From Armatimonadota bacterium (GTDB lineage Bacteria; Armatimonadota; UBA10988; DTZQ01): a stretch of 18,043 bases of DNA. Under the pieces are notes generated by a model. The model did not search any database. It worked only from the letters and a program-made list of their open reading frames with translations, and had not been told where the DNA came from. A program made the position numbers and the translations under genes. The stretch is from contig DTZQ01000383.1 in NCBI GenBank assembly GCA_012961305.1, forward strand, positions 1 to 18,043, given 5' to 3'. How positions within the stretch are numbered: the first letter of the stretch is position 1; each line of letters begins with the position of its first letter. Of the stretch, positions 1-6,820 are shown one piece after another.

Positions 1-822
1 ACGGCCACTGGGCGGCTGTCCAGCAGTCGGCCCAACTTGCAGAACATCCCCGTGCGGGGCGAGTGGGGGCCCATTGTGCGCCGGGCGTTCGTTGCTCCAG
101 GCCCGGCCTGGCAACTGCTGTGCGCCGATTACTCCCAGATTGAACTGCGCCTGTTGGCCCATATCAGTGGCGACGAGCGGCTCTGCGCCGCCTTCGCCGC
201 CGGGGAGGACATCCATGCACGGGCGGCCAGCGAAATTTTCGGCGTATCGCTGGCAGACGTGACCCCGGAAATGCGAAGGATGGGCAAAACCATCAACTTC
301 GGCATCGCCTACGGAATGAGCCCCCACGGCTTGGGCCAGCGGCTGGGAGTGGATTGGGAAACCGCCGACGAATACATTCGGCACTATTTTGAGCGGTTCC
401 CCGGTGTGCGGGAGTACGCGGCGAAGACCATTACCGCGGCCCAGGAGAAGGGTTACGTCGAAACCCTGTTCGGGCGCAAGCGGTTTCTGCCGGAACTGCA
501 CAGTTCCCAGACGGCGGCACAGCAGGCAGCCGAGCGGGCGGCCATCAACACGCCCATTCAAGGCACGGCGGCGGACATCATCAAGCGGGCCATGATTGAC
601 CTCCATCGCCAGTTGCGCCGCCATCCCTCGGATGCCCGGCTGGTGTTGCAAATCCACGACGAACTGATGCTGGAGGTGCCTCGGAAAGACCTGCCGGAGG
701 TGGCGGAAATGGTGCGCTCGGCTATGGAGGGAGCCTGCGAACTGCGGGTGCCCTTGGTGGTGGAGTTGGAAGTAGGCCCCAACTGGCGGGATGTGGAGCC
801 GTGGCCGCTGAAACCTAATTGA
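1..822 (+). CDS. polA: DNA polymerase I, C-terminal polymerase domain (5' end outside window)
   Basis: This is the 3' part of a family A DNA polymerase, the enzyme that fills gaps in repair and Okazaki-fragment processing. The frame is open from base 1, so the gene starts upstream of the window. The first residues carry the TATGRLSSSRPNLQNIPVR block. Motif A (DYSQIELR) begins at window residue 43, and its Asp is a catalytic metal ligand. Motif B (RRMGKTINFGIAYG) lies near residues 92-105 and has the O-helix Arg, Lys and Phe. Motif C (QIHDE) is near 217-221 and holds the second catalytic Asp. The QGTAAD segment is also present. The C-terminus is the usual length, ending shortly after the last palm strands. 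Whether 5' and 3' exonuclease domains exist cannot be seen. The stop overlaps the Shine-Dalgarno of the next gene (endonuclease V), so the two repair genes are probably co-transcribed. Confidence 0.97.
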   Translation, partial: TATGRLSSSRPNLQNIPVRGEWGPIVRRAFVAPGPAWQLLCADYSQIELRLLAHISGDERLCAAFAAGEDIHARAASEIFGVSLADVTPEMRRMGKTINFGIAYGMSPHGLGQRLGVDWETADEYIRHYFERFPGVREYAAKTITAAQEKGYVETLFGRKRFLPELHSSQTAAQQAAERAAINTPIQGTAADIIKRAMIDLHRQLRRHPSDARLVLQIHDELMLEVPRKDLPEVAEMVRSAMEGACELRVPLVVELEVGPNWRDVEPWPLKPN

Positions 823-829
823 GGAACTG

Positions 830-1552
830 ATGGAATACCGAACCTTACATCCGTGGGAGGTTTCGCCCCAAGAGGCGGTGGCGATTCAACAGCGTCTGCG
901 CTCCCAGGTGCGGGTGGAACCGCTGGACGCGCGGACGGTGGAACTGGTCGCAGGGGCGGATTTGGCCTTCGACCGAAACTCGGACACCGCCTACGCGGGC
1001 ATCGTGGTGCTGCGCCTGCCGAGCATGGAAGTAGTGGCCCAGGTAGGCGTCCAGGCGGAAACGACCTTTCCCTACGTGCCCGGACTGCTCAGTTTCCGGG
1101 AGACCCCGCCCCTGTTGAAGGCCTGGGAGCAGTTGAAGGTCAAGCCGGAGGCGCTGATTTGCGATGGGCACGGACAGGCCCATCCCCGGCGCTTTGGTAT
1201 TGCCTGTCACCTGGGGCTGGTGTTCGATGTGCCCACTATCGGTTGCGCGAAAAGCATTCTGGTAGGACATCACGGCCCCTTGGCCCGAGAAGCCGGCAGT
1301 TACACCGCGTTGCGGGACGGAGGGGAGGTCATTGGCGCGGCCCTGCGCACGCGGGAAGGGGTAAGCCCGGTGTACGTGTCCATCGGGCACCGGGTAGACT
1401 TGAAAGGGGCCCTGGAACTGGTAATGCGTTGTATCCGTCGCACCCGGGTGCCCGAAACGACCCGGCAGGCCCATCTGTTGGTCAATGCCCTTCGCCAAGG
1501 CGAGGAGGTCTCCCTCCGCAATGGCCGCGAGCAGCAGGGAACGTTGTTTTAG
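830..1552 (+). CDS. nfi: Endonuclease V (deoxyinosine 3' endonuclease)
   Basis: This enzyme nicks DNA at the second phosphodiester bond 3' of deoxyinosine and starts alternative excision repair of deaminated adenine. The 240-residue length is typical. The catalytic set is complete: Asp44 in GADLAF, Glu91 in the FPYVPGLLSFRE motif, Asp112 in CDGHGQAHPRRFG, Lys141 in GCAKS and His215 in RQAH. These match the metal-binding and active-site positions known from E. coli and Thermotoga EndoV. FPYVPG contains the strand-separating wedge. The ATG is preceded by GAGGAA, which overlaps the polA stop and leaves an 8-base gap between the genes. That spacing suggests one operon with polA, a sensible pairing because Pol I fills the gap after EndoV incision. 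There is a 72-base gap downstream, with an imperfect CACCCC/GGGGTG inverted repeat (1564-1593) that could be a weak attenuator. Confidence 0.97.
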   Translation: MEYRTLHPWEVSPQEAVAIQQRLRSQVRVEPLDARTVELVAGADLAFDRNSDTAYAGIVVLRLPSMEVVAQVGVQAETTFPYVPGLLSFRETPPLLKAWEQLKVKPEALICDGHGQAHPRRFGIACHLGLVFDVPTIGCAKSILVGHHGPLAREAGSYTALRDGGEVIGAALRTREGVSPVYVSIGHRVDLKGALELVMRCIRRTRVPETTRQAHLLVNALRQGEEVSLRNGREQQGTLF

Positions 1553-1624
1553 CCCCCACCAGTCACCCCGAGGCAGGATGTTGCTAATGGGGTGGTAGTT
1601 AGGTCGCGAGGGGAGGGCAGGGCT

Positions 1625-2596
1625 GTGAAACGGATAGTCAGCGTCAGCCTGGGGTCGTCCAAACGGGACAAAAAGGTCGTGGCTGAGTTCCTGGGAGAGA
1701 CCTTCTCCCTGGAACGCATTGGCACCGATGGCGACTTCGACCGCGCCGTAGAGTTAATTGCCCAACTGGACGGCCAGGTGGAGGCCATAGGTTTGGGTGG
1801 GATTGACCTCTACTTGGTCGCTGGTCGGCGCAAATATGTGGTGCGAGATGCCCAACGCCTGGCTCAGGCGGCGAAAGTTACCCCGGTGGTGGACGGCAGC
1901 GGGTTGAAAAACACCTTGGAACGGGAGACGGTCTTCTGGCTGGCGCGGAGGGGATTGCTGGGCGAAGCCCGGTGGGAGTGTACCGCTGGTCGCTGGCGGA
2001 TAGTGGAGGGACGACCGCCCAGGGTCCTCGTGGTCAGCGCGGTGGACCGCTTTGGCATGGCCGAGGCCTTCGCCCGGCTGGGGTGCAAAACGATTTTCGG
2101 CGACTTCTTTTTCGCCCTCGGCCTGCCCCTCAAACTAACCTCCCTCACCACGGTGAAAGTGTTAGCGGCCATTGTGCTACCTATCCTTTGCCGCCGGCCC
2201 TTCGAGGAACTCTATCCGACGGGAGAGAAGCAGGAGACCATCACCCCGAAGCATCAGGGACTTTACGCTTGGGCCCAGGTCATCGGCGGGGACTTTCATT
2301 TCATTCGCCGCTACCTGCCGGAGGTGCCGCCGGAAGGTGAGCCCTTGCCTTTGGCGGACAAAATCATGCTCACCAATACCGTGACCGAGGAGGACTTGGA
2401 GGAACTGCACCAGCGGGGCCTGCGACGATTGGTGACCACGACGCCGGAGTTTGAGGGCCGTTCCTTCGGCACTAACATCATGGAGGGAGTGCTGCTGACC
2501 CTAACGGGCAAGCGGCTGGAAGAGGTCACGCCCGAGGATTATCTGCGCCTGCTGCGGGAACTGAATTGGCAGCCGCGGGTAGTGGAATTAGCCTGA
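1625..2596 (+). CDS. Conserved protein of the family commonly labelled quinate 5-dehydrogenase
   Basis: The protein has about 323 residues. I recognise the family from its N-terminus (VSVSLGSSKRDKK, then ERIGTDGDF, GLGGIDLYL and VVDGSGLKNTLER). Such proteins are found in thermophilic Firmicutes, Chloroflexi and relatives, and automatic annotation calls them quinate 5-dehydrogenase. I see no clear Rossmann dinucleotide signature (GxGxxG) or shikimate-dehydrogenase catalytic Lys/Asp pair, so that function is doubtful. Other conserved-looking blocks are RVLVVSAVDRFGMAEA, IFGDFFFALGLP and TTTPEFEGRSFGTNIMEG. I chose the GTG at 1625 rather than the GTG at 1592. It has a good Shine-Dalgarno (GAGGGGAGGG) about 8 bases upstream, and family members begin close to the KRIVSVSLGSSK segment. 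The next gene starts 16 bases downstream, implying joint function with the nucleotidyltransferase. The family assignment is fairly sure; the biochemical role is unknown. Confidence 0.8.
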   Translation: MKRIVSVSLGSSKRDKKVVAEFLGETFSLERIGTDGDFDRAVELIAQLDGQVEAIGLGGIDLYLVAGRRKYVVRDAQRLAQAAKVTPVVDGSGLKNTLERETVFWLARRGLLGEARWECTAGRWRIVEGRPPRVLVVSAVDRFGMAEAFARLGCKTIFGDFFFALGLPLKLTSLTTVKVLAAIVLPILCRRPFEELYPTGEKQETITPKHQGLYAWAQVIGGDFHFIRRYLPEVPPEGEPLPLADKIMLTNTVTEEDLEELHQRGLRRLVTTTPEFEGRSFGTNIMEGVLLTLTGKRLEEVTPEDYLRLLRELNWQPRVVELA

Positions 2597-2612
2597 GGAA
2601 GGACCAGGTTTC

Positions 2613-3395
2613 ATGGACGCGCTGGTACTGGCGGGAGGAAAGTTAGAGGGAACTTTTGCCCAGTTAGTGGGGTTGGAACTTAAAGCCCTGCTGGAATTCG
2701 GTGGGCGGACGCTCTTGGAAATTGCGGTGGCTGCGCTGCGGGGCTGTGAAAGGGTGGAGCGGATTGCCGTCAGCGGCCCGCCGGAAATTGAGCCCGCGGT
2801 GCAGCGGGCCCAAGCGGACTTGTTTGTGAAGGCCCGGGAAACGGTTATCGGCACGGTGCGCTGGGCGGCGGAGCAGTTGGCAGTGGAAGGGCCCTTTCTG
2901 CTTTCGGCCTCGGATTTGCCTTTGCTCGCCAGTGCTGATTTCGACGCCTTGACCGAACAAATCCCGGACACGCCAGCGGTGGGCTACACGGTGGTGTCCC
3001 GGGAACCCTTTGAAAGGGAGTTCCCTGCCCATCCCAAGCGGTTCATCCATCTGGCAGACGGAGACTTTCGGGGTGGGGGGGCGGCGGTGGTACACACTAC
3101 CCTTCTGGCCCCATTGGAGCCGTTGTTGCAGGCCTCCTTTGAGGCCCGCAAAAGCATGACCCACCTGGCCCGCTTGGTGGGGCCCAAAGTGTTCCTTCAG
3201 TTTGTGCTCAGTCAGTTCTTAGGCCCGCGTTTTGCACCTACTTCGGAGGCCATCCGCCAACAAATTGAGCGCAAATTGGGCTGCCCGGCCCTGCTCCTGC
3301 GGGGAACGCCGGGCCTGGGGTTCGACGTGGACAAACCTGCCGATTGGGAGTATCTTAAGAAAGGGGCGGAGGGGTCGGGGGAGTTTCCGATTTGA
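2613..3395 (+). CDS. MobA-like NTP transferase domain protein
   Basis: This is a 260-residue nucleotidyltransferase-fold (GT-A) protein. The N-terminus is the nucleotide-binding strand-loop LVLAGGKLEGTF followed by KALLEFGGRTLLE, with Lys24 at the usual phosphate-contact position. SASDLPLL (Asp101) is the metal-binding Asp motif, and DVDKPADWEYL (Asp238, Asp240) resembles the C-terminal D-x-D/P-x-D block of MobA, IspD and GlmU-type enzymes. The usual Arg-Met-Gly of the GG-x-x-x-R-M-G loop is absent (EGT instead), so the nucleotide or acceptor may differ from that of MobA. It could transfer NMP to a cofactor, sugar phosphate or phosphoalcohol; the sequence does not decide. It sits 16 bases after the quinate-dehydrogenase-family gene. 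The last codons run into a short tandem repeat (GATTTGA twice, 3389-3402), so the extreme C-terminus may be non-conserved. Confidence 0.85.
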   Translation: MDALVLAGGKLEGTFAQLVGLELKALLEFGGRTLLEIAVAALRGCERVERIAVSGPPEIEPAVQRAQADLFVKARETVIGTVRWAAEQLAVEGPFLLSASDLPLLASADFDALTEQIPDTPAVGYTVVSREPFEREFPAHPKRFIHLADGDFRGGGAAVVHTTLLAPLEPLLQASFEARKSMTHLARLVGPKVFLQFVLSQFLGPRFAPTSEAIRQQIERKLGCPALLLRGTPGLGFDVDKPADWEYLKKGAEGSGEFPI

Positions 3396-3432
3396 GATTT
3401 GAGGTTACGGGGGCCGAAAGGAGGACAAAGCC

Positions 3433-4137
3433 ATGAGAAGGTCAACTCTTTGCTGGTTAGTGATACTCGGGTTGGTCGGCTGCGCCCGGCAACAGCCAGC
3501 GCCTCCGGCTGGGGGGGAAACTGCTGTTCCCACGGCCAGGGTGCCGGAGGAGGAAGTTCAGCCGGCGGCCCCGAGGGTGGAGGAAGCAGCGGCCAGCGAG
3601 GAGGTTCCAGCGGCGAAACCAGTCAAAGTGCTAATGATTATTGCTCCGGACAACTTCCGCGACGAGGAACTGCGGGAGCCACGCCGCATCCTGCAGCAGC
3701 ACGGGGCTACGGTGGTCATCGCCAGCACGGCCCGGCGGGAGTACACGGGCATGAAGGGGATGAAGGTAACCCCCGATTTGACCCTGAAACAGGTCAACGT
3801 GGCCGATTATGGGGCTATAGTTTTCATCGGTGGCGTAGGGGCGAAGACCTATTGGAACCATCCGACCGCGCTGCAGATTGCTAAAGATACCGTGCGGCTG
3901 AAAAAGGTTTTAGGGGCTATCTGCATTGCCCCGGTGATTTTGGCCAACGCCGGCGTGCTGAAGGGGAAGCGGGCGACGGTGTGGTCCTCGGAGGCTGGCC
4001 GACTGAGGGCCAAGGGGGCCATATACACCGGGGCCTCCGTGGAAGTGGACGGGCGCATCATCACCGGCAACGGCCCGGAGGCGGCCGTCAAGTTTGGCCA
4101 TGCCTTGGCCCGAACCCTGGGGCTGGAAAAAGAGTGA
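3433..4137 (+). CDS. Lipoprotein with DJ-1/PfpI domain
   Basis: This 234-residue protein starts with a lipoprotein signal peptide: MRRS, a hydrophobic stretch, then the lipobox LVGC with Cys17 as the lipidation site. A Pro/Ala/Glu-rich linker (residues about 20-62) leads to a DJ-1/PfpI domain. Within it, FRDEEL (Glu79) matches the conserved acid of the PfpI FEDxEL motif. GAICIAPVILANAGVLKG holds the nucleophile-elbow Cys164, and TVWSSE and ITGNGPEAAVKFG follow as in the family. The residue after the Cys is Ile rather than the His of PfpI proteases, so proteolysis is not assured; chaperone, glyoxalase or deglycase-like roles are equally possible. The protein would sit outside the cytoplasmic membrane, which is unusual because most DJ-1 proteins are cytosolic. 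The ATG follows AGGAGG at 3419-3424 with an 8-base spacer. The next gene begins 9 bases after the stop. Confidence 0.92.
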   Translation: MRRSTLCWLVILGLVGCARQQPAPPAGGETAVPTARVPEEEVQPAAPRVEEAAASEEVPAAKPVKVLMIIAPDNFRDEELREPRRILQQHGATVVIASTARREYTGMKGMKVTPDLTLKQVNVADYGAIVFIGGVGAKTYWNHPTALQIAKDTVRLKKVLGAICIAPVILANAGVLKGKRATVWSSEAGRLRAKGAIYTGASVEVDGRIITGNGPEAAVKFGHALARTLGLEKE

Positions 4138-4146
4138 GTTTGAGAG

Positions 4147-5220
4147 GTGAATTCCCCTTTAGAAACCATATCTGAGCCGAGGGCAAAATGTTCCCTAATT
4201 GCCCAAGGTTATGCGCAGGGGGCCTGTGAGACGCGAACTTCGGAGGGTAAAACCGCGCCGGCCTGTGCGGTCACTCTGCGGCGGGTAGGCGGGGCCTGGC
4301 AGCGGGTTATTCGTTCCATCCACCTTAGCCGTCCGGAACACTACTTGTCCATCTACCAGTCCGGCTGCAATCACCACTGCCGCAAATGCCATTCCGCCGA
4401 GTTCAGCAAATGCGTCAACGGGGACTGGATTTCCACTGACGATTTGGCCGAACTGGCTGCCCAGTACGCGCAGCACATCACCGTCTGGGAACCCCGCGAA
4501 CGGGCAACTATGTGGCACGCGACCGACCTGTGTCGGGGGTGTGGCGCGTGCGTGCTGTACGGAAAACGCGGGGCTCTGTGTCCCGGCGTCCTCGACTCCC
4601 AACAGGTGGTTTTCAGTCCCCAGGGGTTCGGCCCGGCCCGCAACATCGTGGCCTTTACCGGCGGTGACCTGGCCTGTCGCGCCGAGTTCTACGCCGAAGC
4701 CACCCGGAAAATCAAAGCCCGGTCTCCCAACCTATGGGTGCTGCTGGAGACGAACGGCTATGGCCTGACGCCGACCAACCTCGATTTGCTGGCCGAAGCC
4801 GGTTTGGATGCCTTCTGGCTGGACCTGAAAGCCTACGATGAGGCAGTTTACCGGGCCCTGTGTGGGACGACCAATGAGTGGATTTTGCGGGCTCCGGAGG
4901 AAATCGTCCGGCGGGGGATGGTGGTGGAGGTGCTGACTCTGTACCTACCCGGCTGGGTCGAAACCGACCAAATCGCCCGCCTGGCCCGCCTGGTGGCCCA
5001 GACTGACCCGAACATTCCTTTTACCCTCCTGGCTTTCTTCCCCGCCTACCGGCTGCAAGAGGTGCGCCGTCCCACCGTGGAGGAAATGTTGACCGCCTAC
5101 GAAGCCTGCGTGGCGGCGGGACTGCGGCACCTCAAACTGGGCAACTGCGGGGTCTTCACCCGCACGGAGGCAGATTGGGAGCGGCTTCTGACAACAGTCG
5201 GGGCCTCGGCTTTAGGATGA
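4147..5220 (+). CDS. Radical SAM protein, pyruvate-formate-lyase-activating-enzyme-like, with extra Cys cluster
   Basis: The protein has 357 residues in this frame. The radical SAM motif C-x3-C-x2-C is at Cys74, Cys78 and Cys81 (SGCNHHCRKCHS). A second motif, C-x2-C-x2-C-x9-C at Cys129, 132, 135 and 145 (LCRGCGACVLYGKRGALC), looks like a ferredoxin-type site for an auxiliary [4Fe-4S] cluster, as in glycyl-radical activases. TGGDLACR (172-178) replaces the usual GGEP SAM-binding motif. LLETNGYGLT and DAFWLDLKAYD follow as in PflA-like proteins. The N-terminal ~55 residues contain further Cys (15, 27, 40). The start is uncertain: the GTG at 4147 abuts GAGAGG with no spacing, so a different start is possible. 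No glycyl radical enzyme is visible nearby, so the substrate is unknown. It probably belongs to one transcription unit with the small protein after it. Confidence 0.9.
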   Translation: MNSPLETISEPRAKCSLIAQGYAQGACETRTSEGKTAPACAVTLRRVGGAWQRVIRSIHLSRPEHYLSIYQSGCNHHCRKCHSAEFSKCVNGDWISTDDLAELAAQYAQHITVWEPRERATMWHATDLCRGCGACVLYGKRGALCPGVLDSQQVVFSPQGFGPARNIVAFTGGDLACRAEFYAEATRKIKARSPNLWVLLETNGYGLTPTNLDLLAEAGLDAFWLDLKAYDEAVYRALCGTTNEWILRAPEEIVRRGMVVEVLTLYLPGWVETDQIARLARLVAQTDPNIPFTLLAFFPAYRLQEVRRPTVEEMLTAYEACVAAGLRHLKLGNCGVFTRTEADWERLLTTVGASALG

Positions 5221-5226
5221 GGAAAG

Positions 5227-5573
5227 GTGAGTGAGAGTACTTCTTTTCCCCTAAACCCGGCTGAGCGGGAGAAACGGGCAGTGGCCAGGACATTACGGCC
5301 ACCTCTTCCGCCTTAATACACCGATTGCAAACTCTGGCCGAAGCCCTGCCGGGGGTGGAAGACTGCCACCAGGTTACAGTGCGGCAGGTGAGAGATAAAC
5401 TGTTCGTGTCCCTTCATTGCCGCTTCGACGAAAGCCTCTCTTTGGACGAAATCCATGCCCTTTCCACGCAAATTGAAAACCTTCTCAAAGGGGAAATTGC
5501 GGCCTTAGAGCGCGTGCTGGTCCACGCTGAACCCTCCTCTCCCTATCCCCCTGCTCCCGTTGATAGTGAATAG
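5227..5573 (+). CDS. Small cation-efflux dimerisation-domain-like protein, apparent frameshift near 5265-5316
   Basis: The clear part (5325-5573, 82 residues) resembles the C-terminal cytoplasmic domain of cation diffusion facilitators (ZT_dimer). It has the pattern LPGVEDCHQVTVRQ, LFVSLHCRFD, SLSLDEIHAL and VLVHAEP, a beta-alpha-beta-beta fold that binds metal and dimerises. No membrane segments are present. The TTG at 5325 has no Shine-Dalgarno. A better start is the GTG at 5227, directly after the radical SAM stop and behind ATGAGG. That frame reads VSESTSFPLNPAEREKRAVA and then reaches TAA at 5314-5316. The domain frame is open from 5265 and reads GQDITATSSALIHRLQTL just upstream of the domain. 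Joining the two needs a -1 shift, or a lost base, between 5265 and 5316, giving about 115 residues. I see no convincing slippery heptamer, so a mutation or sequencing error is more likely than programmed frameshifting. Confidence 0.6.
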
Positions 5574-5629
5574 TGCGGTCAACATTTTACCCTATTCCCC
5601 CGCACCGGTCAAGAGTTAGGCCGTCTGTC

Positions 5630-5658
5630 TTTACAGGGAACCGCTTGTGTGGTATAAT
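5630..5658 (+). promoter_or_regulatory. Sigma70-type promoter of the SorC-family gene
   Basis: The -35 hexamer TTTACA (5630-5635, 5/6 to consensus) is followed by a 17-base spacer and a perfect TATAAT at 5653-5658. Transcription would start near 5665, leaving a leader of about 37 bases before the ATG at 5702. It is the only gap of notable size (128 bases) before the sugar locus and probably drives the regulator, glycosidase and transporter together. Confidence 0.8.
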
Positions 5659-5690
5659 GCAGGGTAAGGCAGGGGTAGGGCAAGGTAGAT
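5659..5690 (+). repeat. Three imperfect tandem 10-11 bp repeats just after the -10 box
   Basis: The copies are GCAGGGTAAG (5659-5668), GCAGGGGTAGG (5669-5679) and GCAAGGTAGAT (5680-5690). They repeat at one helical turn, begin on the base after TATAAT and cover the expected transcription start. That is where a repressor site would block initiation, so an operator for the SorC-type regulator encoded next is a reasonable inference. SorC-family sites are often direct or inverted repeats. The match between copies is partial and the region is purine-rich, so chance is not excluded. Confidence 0.4.
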
Positions 5691-5701
5691 GGGGATGAGC
5701 C

Positions 5702-6739
5702 ATGGAAGACATCATTTTCGAGGCCGCACGGCTGCATTACGAAGAGGGGCTTAAGCAGGAGGAGGTTGCCCGCATTCTGGGGGTCTCCCGTCCTACGGCC
5801 GCTCGGTATTTGGCCCTGGCCAAAAAATTGGGCTATGTGCGCGTGCGGGTGCTGAAGCCCCTATCTCATGGCTTCCTGCACGAAACCGAACTGGCCTTAG
5901 TGCAGCAGTTCGCCGGGTTGAGAGAGGCTTTGGTCACCACGGGGCGGCAAGAGGCCATGCACAGCGAGAACCCACGCGCCCAGCAAATTGCCCAGCGGGC
6001 GACGGTGGACGAGTTAGCAGAGCGAGCGGGGGAACGGCTGAATGCTCTGCTGACGGCCCATCCGAAGGAACGCCAAGTGGTGGCCGTAGCGAGGGGAGAA
6101 ATGGTCGACTCCGTTATCCGCCACCTCAAGCCTTCCAAAGTGCTGCCCAACCTGGAAGTGCTGCCCATGCTGGGCTACCTGCGCAGTTGGGAATACCCCT
6201 ACGATGCTAACCGCCTGGCGCAGGAACTGGCGCGCATTTACGGAGGGAACTATGAGTGGATTCCTGCCCCGGCAGTGGTGCGCCCGGAACAGCGGGAGGT
6301 GCTGGGGTCGCTGCGCTTGGTGCAGGTTCCGCTGGAGAAGTTGAAACACGAAACCACCCTTGTCCTCACCAGCATTTCCGCGCCGGGGTACTGGGATGCG
6401 GCTGGACAATTTCACTTGCGCCAGTCCACCCTGCTACAAAGCCAGGAAATCAGGGAAAGTGACGTGCACCGCTTAGTAGAGGAGCAGGGAGCCGTGGGGG
6501 AGATTTGTGGTTGGTATTTCAGTTTGGAGGGCCTGATTGAGGAGGTGGACTGGGCCATTATTGGCATGGGCCTACGACGGCTGCAGGAGATGGTACGGGA
6601 GGGCCTCACGGTAATCGGCGTGGCCGGTGCCGACCCCAGCCGTTTTGACGCCATCTACGCCGCCGTGAAATTGGGCCTCATCAACGTTTTGGTGACCGAT
6701 TACCTCACCGCCCGTCACCTTTTGGAACGGGAAGCCTAA
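5702..6739 (+). CDS. SorC-family sugar-binding transcriptional regulator
   Basis: This 345-residue regulator has an N-terminal helix-turn-helix at about residues 19-41 (LKQEEVARILGVSRPTAARYL) followed by the KKLGYVRVRV wing. That is the classical SorC/DeoR-type layout. The rest is a sugar-phosphate-isomerase-like effector domain, recognisable from the LVQQFAGLREALV start, the VVAVARGEMVDSVIRHL segment, VDWAIIGMG and the C-terminal GVAGADPSRFDAIYAAVKLGLINVLVTD block that SorC proteins end with. The effector is probably a phosphorylated sugar. Gly-rich ligand-loop residues typical of CggR/DeoR are partly changed (VARGEM), so the ligand may be different. The gene has its own promoter and probably represses itself and the two genes after it. 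The Shine-Dalgarno is weak (GGGGATGAG). Confidence 0.92.
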   Translation: MEDIIFEAARLHYEEGLKQEEVARILGVSRPTAARYLALAKKLGYVRVRVLKPLSHGFLHETELALVQQFAGLREALVTTGRQEAMHSENPRAQQIAQRATVDELAERAGERLNALLTAHPKERQVVAVARGEMVDSVIRHLKPSKVLPNLEVLPMLGYLRSWEYPYDANRLAQELARIYGGNYEWIPAPAVVRPEQREVLGSLRLVQVPLEKLKHETTLVLTSISAPGYWDAAGQFHLRQSTLLQSQEIRESDVHRLVEEQGAVGEICGWYFSLEGLIEEVDWAIIGMGLRRLQEMVREGLTVIGVAGADPSRFDAIYAAVKLGLINVLVTDYLTARHLLEREA

Positions 6740-6744
6740 TCGCA

Positions 6745-6776
6745 ACCATGCAGCCGCCAGCCGTATGGCTTATGGT
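6745..6776 (+). repeat. Imperfect palindrome upstream of the glycosidase-like gene
   Basis: An inner perfect inverted repeat AGCC-GTAT-GGCT (6759-6770) is flanked by ACCAT (6745-6749) and ATGGT (6772-6776), giving a nested but asymmetric dyad. It lies in the 81-base gap between the regulator and the next gene. It may be a second operator or an mRNA processing or stability hairpin; no T-run follows, so it is not an obvious terminator. Confidence 0.3.
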
Positions 6777-6820
6777 CTGACCCTCAGTTTCTCATTGGCT
6801 ATTCAGGAGGAACTGTTCTC

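Noticed and set aside
845..1587. Long open frames on both strands overlapping endonuclease V (845-1498 - and 853-1587 +)
   Set aside because: They are byproducts of high GC content. The 830-1552 frame has the full EndoV catalytic set, and the others have no recognisable motifs or start signals.
3389..3402. GATTTGA tandem repeat at the end of the nucleotidyltransferase gene as a regulatory site
   Set aside because: Two 7-base copies are too little to support a function; noted only as possible C-terminal erosion.
5265..5316. Programmed -1 frameshift site
   Set aside because: No X-XXY-YYZ heptamer or obvious downstream stimulatory hairpin is present, so I favour a mutation or sequencing error, kept as a finding without claiming recoding.
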